A program made the translations under genes and the position numbers. A stretch of 64,000 nt of DNA from Erythrocercus mccallii. Lineage: Eukaryota; Chordata; Aves; Passeriformes; Dicruridae. The notes beneath the pieces were generated by a model. It was not told where the DNA came from, made no database searches, and saw only the letters and a program-made list of their open reading frames with translations. Each line of letters starts with the position of its first letter. Position 1 is the stretch's first letter. Where the stretch lies: assembly GCA_013397435.1 (NCBI GenBank), contig VZRG01000264.1, positions 62,001 through 126,000 on the forward strand, read 5' to 3'. Positions 29,201 to 44,200 of the stretch are shown one piece after another.

Positions 29201-32200
29201 GGCTGAACAGACCAAACGACCTCAGCCATTCTCCATACGGCTTCCCCTCCAGATCTTTCACCATCTTCATAGCCCTCCTTTGGATGCTCTCTAACAGTTT
29301 ATATCTTTGTTATACTCTGGCTCTCACAACTGCCCCCAGCACTGGAGGTGAGGCTGCCCCAGGTCAGAGCAGAGCAGGACAATCCCTTCCTTGCCTGGCT
29401 GGTGATGCTGTGCCAGGGCTGGTGATGCCCCCCAGGACACGCTTGGCCCTCCTGGCTGCCAGGGCACTGCTGGCTCATGTTCAACTCACCACTGATCAGA
29501 AGCCCCAGGGCCCTCTCTATAGTACTGCTCTCCAACCTCTCATCCCCCAGTCTACATACATAACCAGGGTTGCCCTGTCCCAGCTCTGAATCCAACATTT
29601 GCCCTTGTTAAGCTTCATACACTTGCCTATTGTTCAGCCTTGTATGTAAGCTCTACTCTTCACTCTTCAATGGTATTTGAGGAAAAAAGTAAACCATATT
29701 TTGGGGTTTTAGTTCAGATTATTCAATAAGTTGATCTGATGCTTTTGAGGCAGAATTTTGGTACTACACCTATAACAGTTTTCTTTCATATATCAGTAGT
29801 TATTTCAGTTAGCAAAATACTGCACATGGTACTCTGGAAGAATTTTTTACTCAGTGGACAAGGTATTAGGAAGGCATAGTACTTATCTTCTGTAATTAAT
29901 GTGCAGTATATCACAAATAGTTAGAAGCTTTCTCAGGCTTAAGAGATCACATATTAAGAAAATAAAGCAACCTATGTGGCTTCTTGTATAGGTGTTGTGA
30001 ATGCTTACTTCTTTCTGAAGTCCTTAGATTCAATTATTTGTGTACTGGAAATGCATGGAGTGAAACAGCTTGGTGATACAAGCCCTTCAGGTTTAATTGA
30101 ACCCATGCCTTGTGCTATATATTTACTGAAGTAACTGCTTACAAACTCTTTTTTTCTCATCTCATTCTGCTTTGCTGCCTGTCAGGTTCTGTTACTTGAT
30201 TTTCTGCTTCTATTTTATTTCTGATAAACTGAGATGGAATTCTACATTTTTCTTCAATTCTCTTTAAATTGGAAAAAATTAGAATCACAGAATTGAGGCA
30301 GAATCCTCCGTCTGAAGAGCCTGGTAATGAAGGAGAGAGAGGGTAGAAAGTTCCAGTGTGGCAAATAACTTGATGAAGGAGATAGATATGTAGCTTTTCA
30401 GAAAAATAAAGCTCTTTTGAAAATACATCATATTTACCAATTTGTGTTTCCCATGCAAAATAAGAGATAAAAGAGATGATAGAGGTGGAAGCAAAAACCC
30501 TGCTAAGCATTAAGGCGCTATATAATAAAGTAGAAGAAGGCATAGTGGCAGACAAGTAGAGAAAACTGGAATATTTTGTCCTGTTTGACACTTGAGCTGG
30601 GGAAGGAGGCAGAGAAGAGGTAGTAAAAGCCATCATTCCTGATGTTCTTTGTCACTGATGACCATGACACAGGCTGTTTTGGCTTGGATAAGTTTGTATG
30701 CCATGGAGGTCTTTTATTGGTGTCTGCCTCTTAAACAGATGCTTTCAGACTCCTGTAGACAAACTGATATCAGCCTGTGGGAGACAAGTCTCTAACCTGT
30801 TACATTTCTACATTTTGTGATCTTGACAACCCGTGATCAAACAGGTATCTCTAACATATGTGAAGTGAATTCTGAATGGAATATATGGAAAAATCTCTTG
30901 AAGAGCAGACCTAATGTAGGGGTAAAGGGATCTCTGTCTTACATTTTGATTACAAATAAGGAACAGATTAATTGAACTGATGGAGCCCTGTTAGCACTCA
31001 CCTGGTACAGAACATAGTCGTATTTTTTTCTGTAAAAACCTCAGTTTAGTAACAGACTAACATTTTGTCATTTAAAAAAAGTGTTGATAGCGCTATTGTA
31101 TATTAACTCTTGCACAAACAAATCTCAATTTGTTTATATGCTGCACTGGGTCTGGCTGGGATATTTGACAATTATCAAATCACACTGATTTAAAGTTTAG
31201 ATTGGTTTCTTTCATTGTATTCAATTAATAAAACCTTATTTACAGTCGTGGTTTTTTTAGCTGGGCATGAAATTTTCACACAAGATGCGTCTGCATCAAG
31301 AAAGAGAGTTTACATCTTAAAACAGGATCTGGGAATTTGGCATGCCTATACATATTAGAAGTAGCCAGAACTCTCCTTTAAATGAAATAGACACATTGGG
31401 TGTGGGATGGAGAAGGCAGATAGAATATACAAACAGAAAGAAGTGGTTATAAGATTGATGTGGTAAATGAAGAGTGAAGAAAATCAATATATGACAAAGA
31501 CTGTGGTGAGAAATGATGCAAGGAATGGACATGAGAGATGTGCAAACTGAAAAAGAGGAACTGATATCTGGGCTACGTAGGTTCAACTTTTTGAAAGTGT
31601 ACTTTTGGGAACTTCATGTCTAAGTACAACTGTGAGAAACACATTTTATTCACTAAGATTTTGCTGATTCTGTATAGGAATTCTGTAAGGTAGGTTCCAG
31701 TGAATTTTCAGAGACACCTTATGAATTTCCATTAAAATAAAGACCAGAAAAACTTATTGGCATAGGCTTAAAGTTGATGTTCTGTGAACTTTGCAACTAG
31801 TGATGCAATCTTTTGAGAGAGACAAAAATGACTGAAGTTAGTAATGATGCAGAAAGCTTTATCTAGAAATAGAAGGATCCTTCAGGAATGCTATTGTTTA
31901 AACAAGCATATTTTCCTTTAGTGGACCTGGGCCAAAATACAAGAAAATGGTTATGTAGGAGCTTCAGATGTCTTTGAGCCCTGTAGTAATAAATTACAGA
32001 TTAAATACAGAAGATACAGAAGCAAGATTGTAGAATTGAGGTTTGTGCTAACTTTGACTGTAGTATGTTGTAAGTTTCCTATTATTCTGGCCAGTCTTAG
32101 TTTGAACTAAGATATCTGCTCTGTTAAAGATGGGGGAGAGAGTGTGAGACATTGGAATGTGGCAGAGAGCCCTTTTTGACTCTGAAAAGAGTATAAAACA

Positions 32201-35200
32201 CTTGATAGTTAACATAATTATTCTCATCCCTGCCTTTGTCCAGGTATATACTCTTCTCAAACCTCAGCATATAACATTTTTAAGGGACTAAAAGAATTGA
32301 TCTGCAAAGAGGTCTGAAATATTTGTATGTGGAAAAATGTTACTTGACATAGCTTTTTTTTCTTGTTGTAATTAAAATAATGTCAGCATTCTCCTCTGAA
32401 CATTTTTAAAAAGGATAATGAGTGTTGCCTTTGCAGTGCAATTGTCTTTTCTCCAGTATAAGAGTATGTAATTTGTGTTCAGTAAATGTAAAAAAAATAT
32501 TATCTGACTACATTAGTAAACCATAGATGTCCCTAAAGTGTGACATCTGCCTCACCATAAAATGTGGTTCAATAGGTAACAATATTTGGAAAGTATTTAA
32601 TAATTATTATCAGATAAAGCTTTAAGTCCTCTTTTTTGAGTTCTCCTATAGAACTACGAAGTTATCATTAAGGACGATCAGTATCTTTACAATCTTTTTT
32701 GAACAATAGTGCAGAAATATGTTTCTAATATGTTTAATTCATTTAATTGTCAGAAGTGTCTGTATTCTAATTAGGGGTTTCATGATTTTAACATTCAGCC
32801 TAATATATTTATTATGCATTTGTCTACTGTGTTTATGATTCAATTATTTGACTGTTATCTCTGTGAAGGAAATGTTATTCCTAGCAATTAACTCAAGCTT
32901 ATCCTTAGGGTTTCATCGTAACAACCACACTCAAGAGATGTCATGCTGCTGGAAGTGACTAAAGATCCTAGGTAGCCTACTTTCAGTTTCATTGGTAGCA
33001 GTGTCTCATTTGAAATGTACCAGCTGCTAGCAGGAAGAGTCAGCATTTAGTAAAAAACTGAAAAGTGAAAAGTCTCTTTGTTACTGTATGGTCAGTCAAA
33101 ACATACTTAAGCACTGTATACTTTCACTGTATATTTTTTTGGCAACTTAATGAAAGGTGTGCACATGACAGCTAAAGGACCCTAACCACATCTGTAATTT
33201 TCTTAGTGCATTTAATTATCTTGGTGTTATCATTTAAAGAGAACACATCTTTGCATGTTCATTTATTTACTAAGCAGTCAAGTAAGGGTGGAAGTTTTTC
33301 TGTGCTAGTTATCCTACTGTTCTCTATTTCTGCCTAAATATCTTGTCTGAGGAGAAAGAGATGTTCCAAAAGATCTTCAACAGCCAGTTTTTATCACCAT
33401 GCATAGAGATATACATACATGATTTGATTAGAATTTACAGGATGACAACTAAGTTCAATTCTTTTTATTGTGGCTCTATGACAGTTTCTTGCAGATGCTG
33501 AAAAATATTTTGTAAGGCAGAGTGCATTATTGATTACAAAGAATGAAGGATAATGTAAGGGTAATGGGGCTTGCTGACATCAAATAATTTCTATCTGATT
33601 AATATCACAGTAATAATTTCTGTGACTGTAGACAGAATATGCTGTTGTATAATTTTGGAGTGTGTATGGAGTTCGGCCTTTTTGTGGTTTTGGTTTTCTT
33701 TTTTAGCATTTTAGTACACATTCGTGTTGTGTCACGACTTTAATTTTGGCTGCCAATAATGAACAGTTTGTATTTATGTTAGATTGAAATACGTTAACCA
33801 ACTAACATGACATTCTGAATCTGGTTCAAGATCAGTTCAGAACCTCCTGGGTCCCAAAATAATTTGAAGTAAAATAAGTAATTCAACCAATCTCATACTC
33901 AGATTAAGAAGCACGTTACAGATTTCACTATGTGAACAGGACTTTAAACAAAATTGTAAGTGTTTTCTGTCCAGAAGATTTCCCACCCATTCCCCAAATA
34001 ACAGGAGTAGAAAGTGTCATGTGTCCCAATTTTCCCACAAATAGGCTAGAGGCAGGAAACTAAGATCCAGGTTCAGATTCTCAGGAACTTTATGTAAGGG
34101 ATCCAAGTTAAGTGGACAAGAATGTTCAGGCAAAAATCTGTCTTAGCTCCCTAATAATTGTATCTGACACACATAGTGTGTGCCACCAAGCCTTCACTTT
34201 TGACACTTGCATAAACGAAAGCAAGTCCAATAAAGAGTTTGTTTATGTAGTATCTGAATTTTCAAAAGACTGGTATGACTGTTGAATAAGTGATACTTTT
34301 CTGAAAGTTTCTCATGACTTCCAGGTCCAACCACTTGTAATTTTTAGACAAAAGCTACCAAGGTGACAGTGTCAGAGAACACATCAGTAGTAACTGCTGG
34401 AACGCCTCTTTATTATCTTACTTAAGAACTCAAAGTTCTGTGCCTTATCACAAAAGAAAAAGAAGTAGTATACTAATTTGATTTTGAGATACTGTGGGAT
34501 TTGAAATTAATAAGTAAATTGGCCTATATTGTTTATTTAATCTTGAATGAGCATCTAAAAACCTCGAAAAAAAACCTCCATGAGTGCAAAAATTTGGTGG
34601 TGGTAAAGTCTAAGTTAGGATGGGAATGGTAGAAATTATAGTAGAATGTGGATGTACAGATCTTATTAAAAAATAAAAAAGGAACAAATCTGATAAACTA
34701 ACTTTAAAGATCTATGCTTTGGACCTCATCCTAATGATTACTGAACTTTTACTGAAATTACAGGTATTCATTTCTACTGTATTCTGTGGTACAGTTTATA
34801 GTAATCTTCAACATCCTAGCTTTTTTATGGCTCCAAGGTGATGATTAGAGATTATGCTTATATTGAGACAGTAAGAAGTTTGTAGCAGAGACAGAATATT
34901 TATTAATCCAGGATAAGCTACAAAGGAAGCAAGTACCAGATTTTACAGGAGGTGGTGCCAGGTGCATTAATTTGAAGAGATATTTCTCTGTGCTAATGTT
35001 TCATAACTGTGTCTTCATTATTTAAAACCTGCACTAATTGCTTTGGTCATTAATTTCCAAGTTTTTGTCTTGTCTGGACACAGCTGTGTCATCAAATCTC
35101 ATCCATTCTCTAACTTTAGACCCCTGATTTGTCACTGAATTAATTTTTAATCTGATCTGTTAAAATTATTTTGTTAAAATCTGAAGATTTAATTATCTTT

Positions 35201-38200
35201 CTATATTTTGTCTTAAAGTCTTTTTCTTACGTAACTCACGATGAAGAGAAGGTCTAACAGATGCACTCTAAATCTCTGCCTATCTCACTGATAGTTCTCT
35301 TTGAAGGATGAGTGCAATTGATGTAATTTAAATCATTGATCTACCTAGTGAGAATAAAAATAGAATGAGAGTTATTGCTGGTTATACTTTGCAGGTTTAG
35401 ATTAACAGAAATTTACAAGTTTTGTGTGAAGAAAGATGTGGTTCTAGATTGGGGGATGAAAAAGAGAGTCACAGAATACTTGAATATTCATATCTCTAGT
35501 AATTTTCTTTCCCCAGATGAGTTTTGTAGACATGAACATTTTGAAATAATGGATGTCAGGCAGTAATTTCTGTAGCAGAAACTCACAGTGGGAATATAAC
35601 AGTTTCCCTGTAAGACAGTTTGAAGTGGTGATAGATTTTGTAACTTTGTAATTTCCTTTTTCTTTGTATGTCAAGAGAGAGATGAATCCAACTTAGCATA
35701 TGTGCAAGCATAAAATTGGCCTCAGTATTCATGATAAGAAAATCTAATTTAGCTCTTAGTGATAACTAAGGTTTCATAGAAGCAGGCAGTTTGATCGTGA
35801 ATTTTGAGAGTTCAGGCACATAGTAATTTGTAAACTTAGGAAGAAAATTTGTTACTCTGCAAGAGTGTCTGCATTTGAAACAGGATACCAGAAATAAGAA
35901 TTTCTTGTTTCCTTGCTTACATCTCTGTACTGTATTTGCACTGGCAATCAGTTGAACCAGATGTTTATGGTGGTGTAGCACTAAAAAGCCCATGAGCATT
36001 CTATGTACCTTGGGAAATGTGCCAACCTAACATACTATGAAGCCTTTACCCTTTTCTGCTGTATAAAATGCTCTGCAAGCAGGGCACTTGTTGCTGGTTT
36101 TGAAGTTGAAAATTCAAGCATTTTATAGGTTCTTCTTTTCCCCAGTAATTTCCTTGCACAAGCAACACTAAAATCTTTCCTGAATGTTTTACTTTTATTC
36201 TTAAAACAAGGTCTAAGTGGAGAAGAAAAGATGAAGTGGGGAGGATTACTAGATATAAAAAACAACACAGAGACACAAACATAGTAGACAGGGGAAAATG
36301 GAGACAATGGCAAAGACCAGGGCTCTTCAGCTGTTAATTAATGGCCCATTATGAACACACAGGTAGCATTTGGAGACGACCCATCTGGACTTTGTAACTG
36401 ATAAGGCAGCAAATATGAAGGTTTTTAAAATATTTGAAGGTAATCTGTAAAACTCTGCAAAATTTAGGAAGAGCTATTTAGTGAAAAGGGAGTGGGGAAG
36501 AGTAAAGTGATGCTAGGGGATTGACAGGCAAAGCTACAAAAAGGGCTGGTTTTGCATAAACAGTGCCCAGTCACTGTGCTGTACTGGCAGCCCTATGCCT
36601 GTTCATAGCAGTTTATCTTCCTATGTAATACTCACTATTTTCCCTGTGCATGAGTGCTGTAAGGAGTGATGCTAGCAACCCGGGAAACCAGAAGTCAGTT
36701 GGGAGCCAGCAACTGGACTCAGACCTCAGATGAAGCAGTCCCTGTGTATGCGGTGCCAGCAACGCGAGCAAGTAATAGCATCTCCATTAGTGGCTCTGGG
36801 CTCCATGGATCCTAGAAGGATTCACAGCTACAGAGTGAACTGGAGTGAGTGAATTTGAAGCAGGGACTGGAATCAGACTTTGGGTGAAGGGACACACATT
36901 TTCTATACCAGCATCCAGAGCAAGCAAGTTTTGGTGTCAACAGCTGCTGAAATTCCATGGGTTATCAGTTCATAGATGCAAACTGTAGGGATCTGGGTGA
37001 AATGAAGGTCTTAGTGTGAGTAGCTGGAGTGGGAACTACAGCTCATAGAGCCCATGTGCCTAACCACCAGCTGCTGAGGGTAACACTGGAGTTTACATTT
37101 TCCCCTAACCTGGAGTGTGAGGGCCACGTGTGTGTAATTTGCAAACCACAAGCTGGCAAGTAAGAGGCCCAAGTATTAGGCGAAGGGCCTGGGCTGATAA
37201 TTGAGAGAACTGCAAATTTTTGTCAAAAGAGTTTTACTAACATACTTCAATCCTGGTCCTGAAAACAAATTATTTTTTTTCCTATTTTGGGGATTGTCAA
37301 ACACTGGAACAGGTAGTCCAGAAAGGCTCAGCAGTCTCTGTCTCAGGATATATTTAAAACCTAACTGGATATGGTTCTGAGCACGTCATTGATGTTGACT
37401 CTACTTTGGGCATAGGGGTACAACTAGACAGTCTTTAAAGGTCATTTCCAACTCAGGATAGAAACAGAATTTTTGAGGTTGGAAAAACCTCTGAGGTCAC
37501 TGAGTTCAACTGTTAACCTATCACAACATTGTTCACCACTAAATCATGTCCCCAAGTGCCACTCTGAATCCAGAGAGGGTGATTCCACCACTTTCCTGGG
37601 CAGCATATTCCAATGCCTGACCACCATTTCAGTGAAGATTTTCCTAAGATCCAATCTAAACCTCTGTTGCAACTTCAGACCATTTCCTTTCATCCTGTCC
37701 CTTGTTATCTGTGAGAAGATGCTGACACCCACTAGGCTGTAATCTCCTTCAGGTAGTTGTAGAAAGTGATAAAGTCCCTGATGTGCTAGCCCCAGGCTTA
37801 TCTCTATCAAGCCTGGTTTTATCCCTTACCCGCTTCATAGGGCCTGCTAAAGCCTATGAGACGATCTTCTGCTTTGCGACAGGTGCTCCCCATCTGTTGT
37901 CAGCAGGCTTGGTGTTTTGTAAATTGATCTGTGATGAAAAACCACAAAATCCTGCTGGTAACACCAGGCTCAGAGCAGTTATTCATCAGTGTGGTTTTTC
38001 TACTCCCATCTTCCCCTGCAACTGCTAGAATAGGGAACACTACTTGTGCTCCAGGTCCCTCAACAAGTTATCCTAAAGCGGTGAGGTCCCTCTTGATATT
38101 CCTCTGGCTCCTTGGGACTTCATTGTTGCCCATCTGAACAACCAGTAATGGATAAGAATCAAAGGGCTGTACCAGACTGGAGAGTTTCTTGGTTACATCT

Positions 38201-41200
38201 CTAACCTGGACCCCAAAGAGGCAGCAGACTTCTTTATGGTTTGGGACCAGTCAGCATATTGATCCCTTGGTTTCTCTCAGAAGGGAGTCATGGATGACTT
38301 TTTTTCCATAACTGAGGCAGTTATGGTATGTCAGGTAGACTAATTCACCCTGGAAAATTCCCCAGCCTGTGAATCTTAGTCCATGTTGCCATGTGCCTGA
38401 CCCTCACTTCCAGAGCCTCATTCCTATTGTATAAGGGCACCTGGGAAGGTGAGGTAGGCTGGGAGGGGATTCACCTCTTGCCTTGAGCAAAGACTTGGCT
38501 CCATTCCCCTCATCTCTTAGGTCCCCTCCTGCTGCCTGGTGACAAGACAGTTGGGTATCCATTGCTTCTTGATGTGTCTGGCTGGTGAACATAATTTGAT
38601 ATGAATTTGTAAAGTGCAAAGTATGTAAGTGATTATTAAACATTTAAATTTTATGAACTTCTCTGCTGAAAACATATCAAGGTTTGGCTCTCTAATTTGT
38701 TACTGAATGTGTTGGCTGATTTTGGTAGAACAGGTATTACAGAATTCTTAAGTGAACCTTATGAAGTCAATTTCAAGTAAGCAAGCACTGCTAACATATT
38801 ATCTGGGACTGGAGCAGTGGGGAATACAGTGATACCAACTTCTCTGTAGAAATCAACTTAATTGCAAAATTAAGTACACTTTCCTTTGGCAGCATCTAAT
38901 CTATGAAAAAAGCACAAAGCAAATTAATATGTCTTTATTATGCTTTGTAACATCAATTAGTAGATCCTGAAAAATATTTTCCCTAATTTTACAGAAATCA
39001 TTTTATTTCCAGTAATTGTGCTTGCCCTCAATTATAGATCCAGTGTAATGACATCAGTGACTGAACATGTAGTTACCTCACATATTCCCACTCAGTTTGC
39101 TAGAAGATAGTGGCTGATCTATCACTTTTTTAGGACATTTCTACTGCTTAAAGATTTGTAGGTATCTCCTACTGCAGTAGCAATAATTTTAAGACTTAAA
39201 CCACGATGCAGGGACAACTGCAATGCAGCTGCTTGTTGGTGTTTTGAATATTTTATTTTGGAGGGTATAGTTGATGGATATAATTCATTTATGCTCTTTT
39301 AAGTATCCTGTCCCTGCCAGTTTTTGACTAAACCTAGAGTTTTTCACTTTCTATAGCCAGCTTTTTTAATATGTGTGAATGCTTGATGTGGAATGGACGA
39401 CAGTTGAATGTACTTAAATTTTCACATTTTATTTCTGTGCTAGCTCTTCTACTTTATTCAGTCTTTTTCTTTTTTTCATGTATTTTTTATGAAGGCTGTT
39501 AAAGTGTCTGCTGTGTTTTTCAAATTGTGTTTGAAAGGTTTCAGTTGTAATTTTCCCTGCATCTGATGCCTTTTCTCTTTTCAACTGTAACAGATGTGGA
39601 TGATTACTGAGTAATAGTGAACTTTTTGTTTAAAAGCATTTCCAAAAATATCAGAGAGTTCACTTCTGAATTAAATTTCAGAAATCATAATTCAGGATTC
39701 TAATGGATAGTTAAGGTCAAATATACATGACAGTAATTTATGGTTTTCAGAACTTTTTGTTGAAATAGGAATGCAATTCATCTTAGCAGACTTCTTTAAA
39801 AAGATTTACTGATAGAAAAAACACAACAAACTAACAGGTGTGTGCATATATGTAGTGCAGTGTCAGCACATCAGCATGGATTAAGAAATTGAAGATGCAG
39901 CTGGATTTCAAAGGCATTATATCCTCATATTAAGTGGATTTTAAAATTATTTGTAGGCACTATATCTCTATAAACTATAAAGTTTCTTTAATTCTGTGGT
40001 TTAACATTGGGGAAGTAATTGTGGCTGATGCTGAATCGCATATACGTATGTGTGTGCGTGTGAGGGTGTCCACAGAATGGAATTTGCCATTGAAATGTAT
40101 TAAATTTCTAGCAAATTTTAAAAACTGTGCTCAGAATTCATTTTGTCTAGGTAATATATACCACCACATATGTGATGGCACACTGTTCTGACATTCTCTC
40201 CATAAGGATATTATCAGCGAAGTTTAACGAATTGTTTGAGGAAGAGCACTGCATGTAAAAGCTCTTCAATGTCCTCTACACCCCTTAATATATCTGTATA
40301 TTGACTGAATGCTCAAATATACATTATTATAACTGTATATTTGCTACTACAGTGTAACTACAGGTATTGTACTTCGTTTAGCATTCTTTCTCTGTATAAT
40401 TTGTGATCCTCCATGTGCACACATATAAATTTGAACCTGTTTCATAGTTCCTCCATTCTTACCAATCCATGTTTGCCTGGCAGCTCATCAGCTATATGTT
40501 CACAGCCATATTTATGTCTTGTCTACAGAAACCTTGGAGAAGAAGCCTCAGATTTTATCTAAACCTTTGGTTTCTGGATTAAAATCTCTTTAAAACCTGT
40601 CATTGTCTTCCCCAAGATATAAATAGTTACAAAGAGGCATTTAACAATTCTAGACCCTGCAGTACCTTGCATTTCTGCTTCAAACCTATCTTATCTCATA
40701 ACTTATGTCATATCATCTTTGGATCATTGGCAAAAAAATTGTTTATATTCAAACTCTCACTCCAGTCTTTTTTTTTTTCCTTCCTCTTAAAATCTGGATA
40801 AGTAGCATATAAGTATTTATTGGCTATTCACAGGCTCGCTGGTTCTGAGACCTGGTGCAAAGTCCTAGGTCTTGCAAACTCTCTGTATGTGTTTAAATGC
40901 TCCTGTCTGTTTATCTGTGGTTCTGCTGTCTACACCTGACAAGGGTAAGACTTAAATTCAGGTCACTGTGACATTGTAAAATCTCCTCTGAGAATACTAT
41001 TTTTACAAAAATGTATCTGTAAAGGTTTCTTCTATCTTCATGTAGAAAGCAACTAGCTTACAACTTCATGTAGTGACTGAGAAAATTCTGCTTTGTTTAA
41101 TCTTTTTTAAGAACCTTTTCCAATTTATTTTGAATTCCTAAAATTTAAGGTAGATAATTTTTTTGCCTCATTGTATGTCCCTAATTTTCAAAGCTGTAAG

Positions 41201-44200
41201 CTAAGTATCCCTTTTGTCAACAGTTGATATAGACCATATTTAAAATCCTGAATGGAATTGAGTTCTGTAAGAAAATCTATACAATTTTTGCCCTAAAGTC
41301 AGCATTTCAGTTTCCTAGTAAAAATTCTTAGTCCAAAAGGGAAATCTTACATCTTTAACAAAGTGTTGTATTAATTAAATATCTGAAATATTTATAGTTG
41401 ATAGTTCAGAGAGACTAGTCATATACAGAATACAAGATTTAAAGAATATGCTAAGTACAGTGCACACCCATTCTCATTTTGAAATAGATATGATCTAAAT
41501 GTTTGTTGTTGTTGGTATCTTTACTAATCTGGTAGTGGTCATGCACTAAGATTCCAAAACGCTGACAGCTTCTATTTGGATTCCTTCTTGCTGTCAGGTG
41601 TCAAGTTTTTAAATTGGTTCATCTGTAATTGAGACAAGACACTGGCTATTCCATTAATATTTATGATCATTTTTCAAACAGTAAAAATTTCTAAGCTAAA
41701 CCCTGCAGATTGAGTTTATTACACCAAAATCTCTTACATTTGTGAACTTCAATTACCAGTTAATTTCTGAAATGAAATTTGTTGTAAATTTGTTGCAGTG
41801 GATGTCCTATGTTATTATCTTCTTGCCTCTAACTGGTTAGTCTGCTTCACTTGCACCAGATGTAGAAGAAATGGATAAAACAAACAAAATATCTGCAACT
41901 ATGTATATACACAGTAATGTATCTTACATTCATTTCTCTCTCCAAAAGGATGCTCCATTAAAATCAACACCTATAACACCTTTCTTTCTTAATATATCTA
42001 GTATATTTCCTCATTTGCTTATATAACCTTTGTCAGAGGTTATGAATGTGAGAGTTGCAAAGCATGCCAGTACTGACACCACAACTCATGGAATCATAGG
42101 ATGGTTTGGGTCAGAAGGGAACTTTAAAGATCATCTACTCCAGCCCCTGCCATGGGCAGGGACATTTTTTCAATGGATCAGGTTGCTCAGAGACCTGTTC
42201 CAATGATGGGACAACCACAGCTTTTCTGGACAACATGTTCTGGTGTCTTATCACGCTCATTCTAAAATAGTTTTTTTGTGAGTCCAATCTGAATCTACAT
42301 TCCTTTAGTTTAAAACCGTTGTTCCTTACCCTGTCCTTATAAGCCCTGGTAAAAAGTGTCTCTTTTTCTTATAAGTTTCCTTAAATATTGCAATGCTTCA
42401 TTGAGATCTCCCTGAAGCCTTCTCTTCTCCAGGATGAAAACCTCAGCTCTATCAGCCTTCTTGATGAGACAATTGTTCCCACCCTCTCAGCCTTTCCTGA
42501 CAAGAGAGCTGCTCCAAACCTCTGACTGTTTCACGGCCCTCCTTGGGACCTGCTCTAACATGTCCATTTAGTAAGTAATGATGAGGTATTTAGGCAGGGT
42601 AGACCTTTCTTGGATAGTTCCACTTCCTTGATCAGCACGGTGTATACCTTGATGCTTTTAGTCAATCTGCCATTGTGTTAATTAACGTGTACACCTATTG
42701 TCACCTTGTTTCTGTCATGGTTTAACCCTGGCCAGCAGCCAAGACCCACAAAGCTGCTCATTCACTCTCTCACCACCAGAATAAGGGAGAGAATCAGAAA
42801 GGTAAAAGCCAGAAAACCTCTGGATTGAGACAGACAGTTCAACAGGGAAAGCAAAAGCTGTGCACACCAGCAAAGCAAAACAAGGAATGAATTCAATGCT
42901 TCCCATGGTTCAGTTATCTCCAGGAGAGCAGGGCCCCATCATCTGTAATGGTGACCTGAGAAGGCAAACACCATCACTTCAAATGTCCCCCCTTCTTATT
43001 TATTACCCCAACTTTATATACTGAGCATGATGTCACATGGTCTGGAATATCCCTTTGGTCAGTTGGGGTCACCTGCCCTGACTGTGTGTCATCTTTCGGC
43101 CTCCCATGCACCCCCAGCTTCCTCACCAGCATGGCCTTAGGAAAAGCAGAAAAGGCCTTGGCTCTGTGTTAGCCCTGCTCAGCAATTACAAAAACATCTC
43201 TATGTTACTAACTCTGTTCAGTACAAATCCAAAACACAGTTCTGTACCAGCCGCTGTGAAGAAGATTAACTCTACTCATGCTGAAACCAGAACAATTTCT
43301 TGAAGAAAGACAAGGCTCTGCCTGATAGGAAAGGACATATTTAATTTTCCTGAGGTGCACCAATGTGGTCTGCACAGCTAGTTTTCCCAAGCTCTATTAA
43401 TAAGTCTTCTTTTTCTGTGCACTAAAGTTTGGAATCAAAGGAATGATTTTTAAGGAATATTTAGTACTGAGCTTTAATGATAGATGATAGATAAGTATTT
43501 TGGATATATTGGTCTTGGTATACAGTGTGGATGTCCTTTTGTGGTCACTCTCTCATGCTATCTCATTTCCACAAAGAACTGCATAAAGGGAGAGGTGGAG
43601 AAAGCTGTGATAAAAAAGTGTAGCCAACTATCTAAATGCTTCAATGGCAACTATACTGCCTGGATTTGGATTGAAAAAAAAAGAAGCAAAATGGTCAATA
43701 TTACACTACTTGACTTTCTGGAGCAATTTTTTATTCAAAGAGTTTTTTTGTTTTGTTTTTGTTTAGTTTCTTTTTTGTGTTTTATTGCTGTATATTTGCT
43801 TATTCTGCCTTGCTGATGGCTTGATATAAGATATGGGAGTATGATCCAGAGTTATGATTAGGCTTTGGTCCAACCAGTGTTGAAGCAGTAGACTGACAAC
43901 GGAAACCCCAACTCTATTTTTAAAATCATCTGAGAACTGTCAGAGGGTGCTGTGTGAATTTCCATCAAAGAACTCTGCTGTCATCATAAGGATCCATTTG
44001 CAGTGAACAGGCTGTGGTTACTGGGGGAAGACAGGCCCCAGACAGGCCCTGCCTTGTTATGTTACTACAAAGAAATAAAGGCTTTTAATTTATAAAAAGA
44101 TGTTAAAAACCAATAGCAAGTACTGGAAATAAAGCTAAATCTCCTGAGAATCCACCTCCCCATGGCCACCACTGATTTAAGATCTGCTCTGGAAATTGAT

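Noticed and set aside
30157..30636. 159-codon minus-strand open frame
   Set aside because: No domain, signal or family resemblance, no splice context, and composition like the surrounding intron; consistent with chance.
43484..43816. 110-codon + strand frame ending in a hydrophobic Phe/Leu-rich stretch
   Set aside because: The hydrophobic end comes from a T-rich low-complexity tract; no other evidence of a gene.
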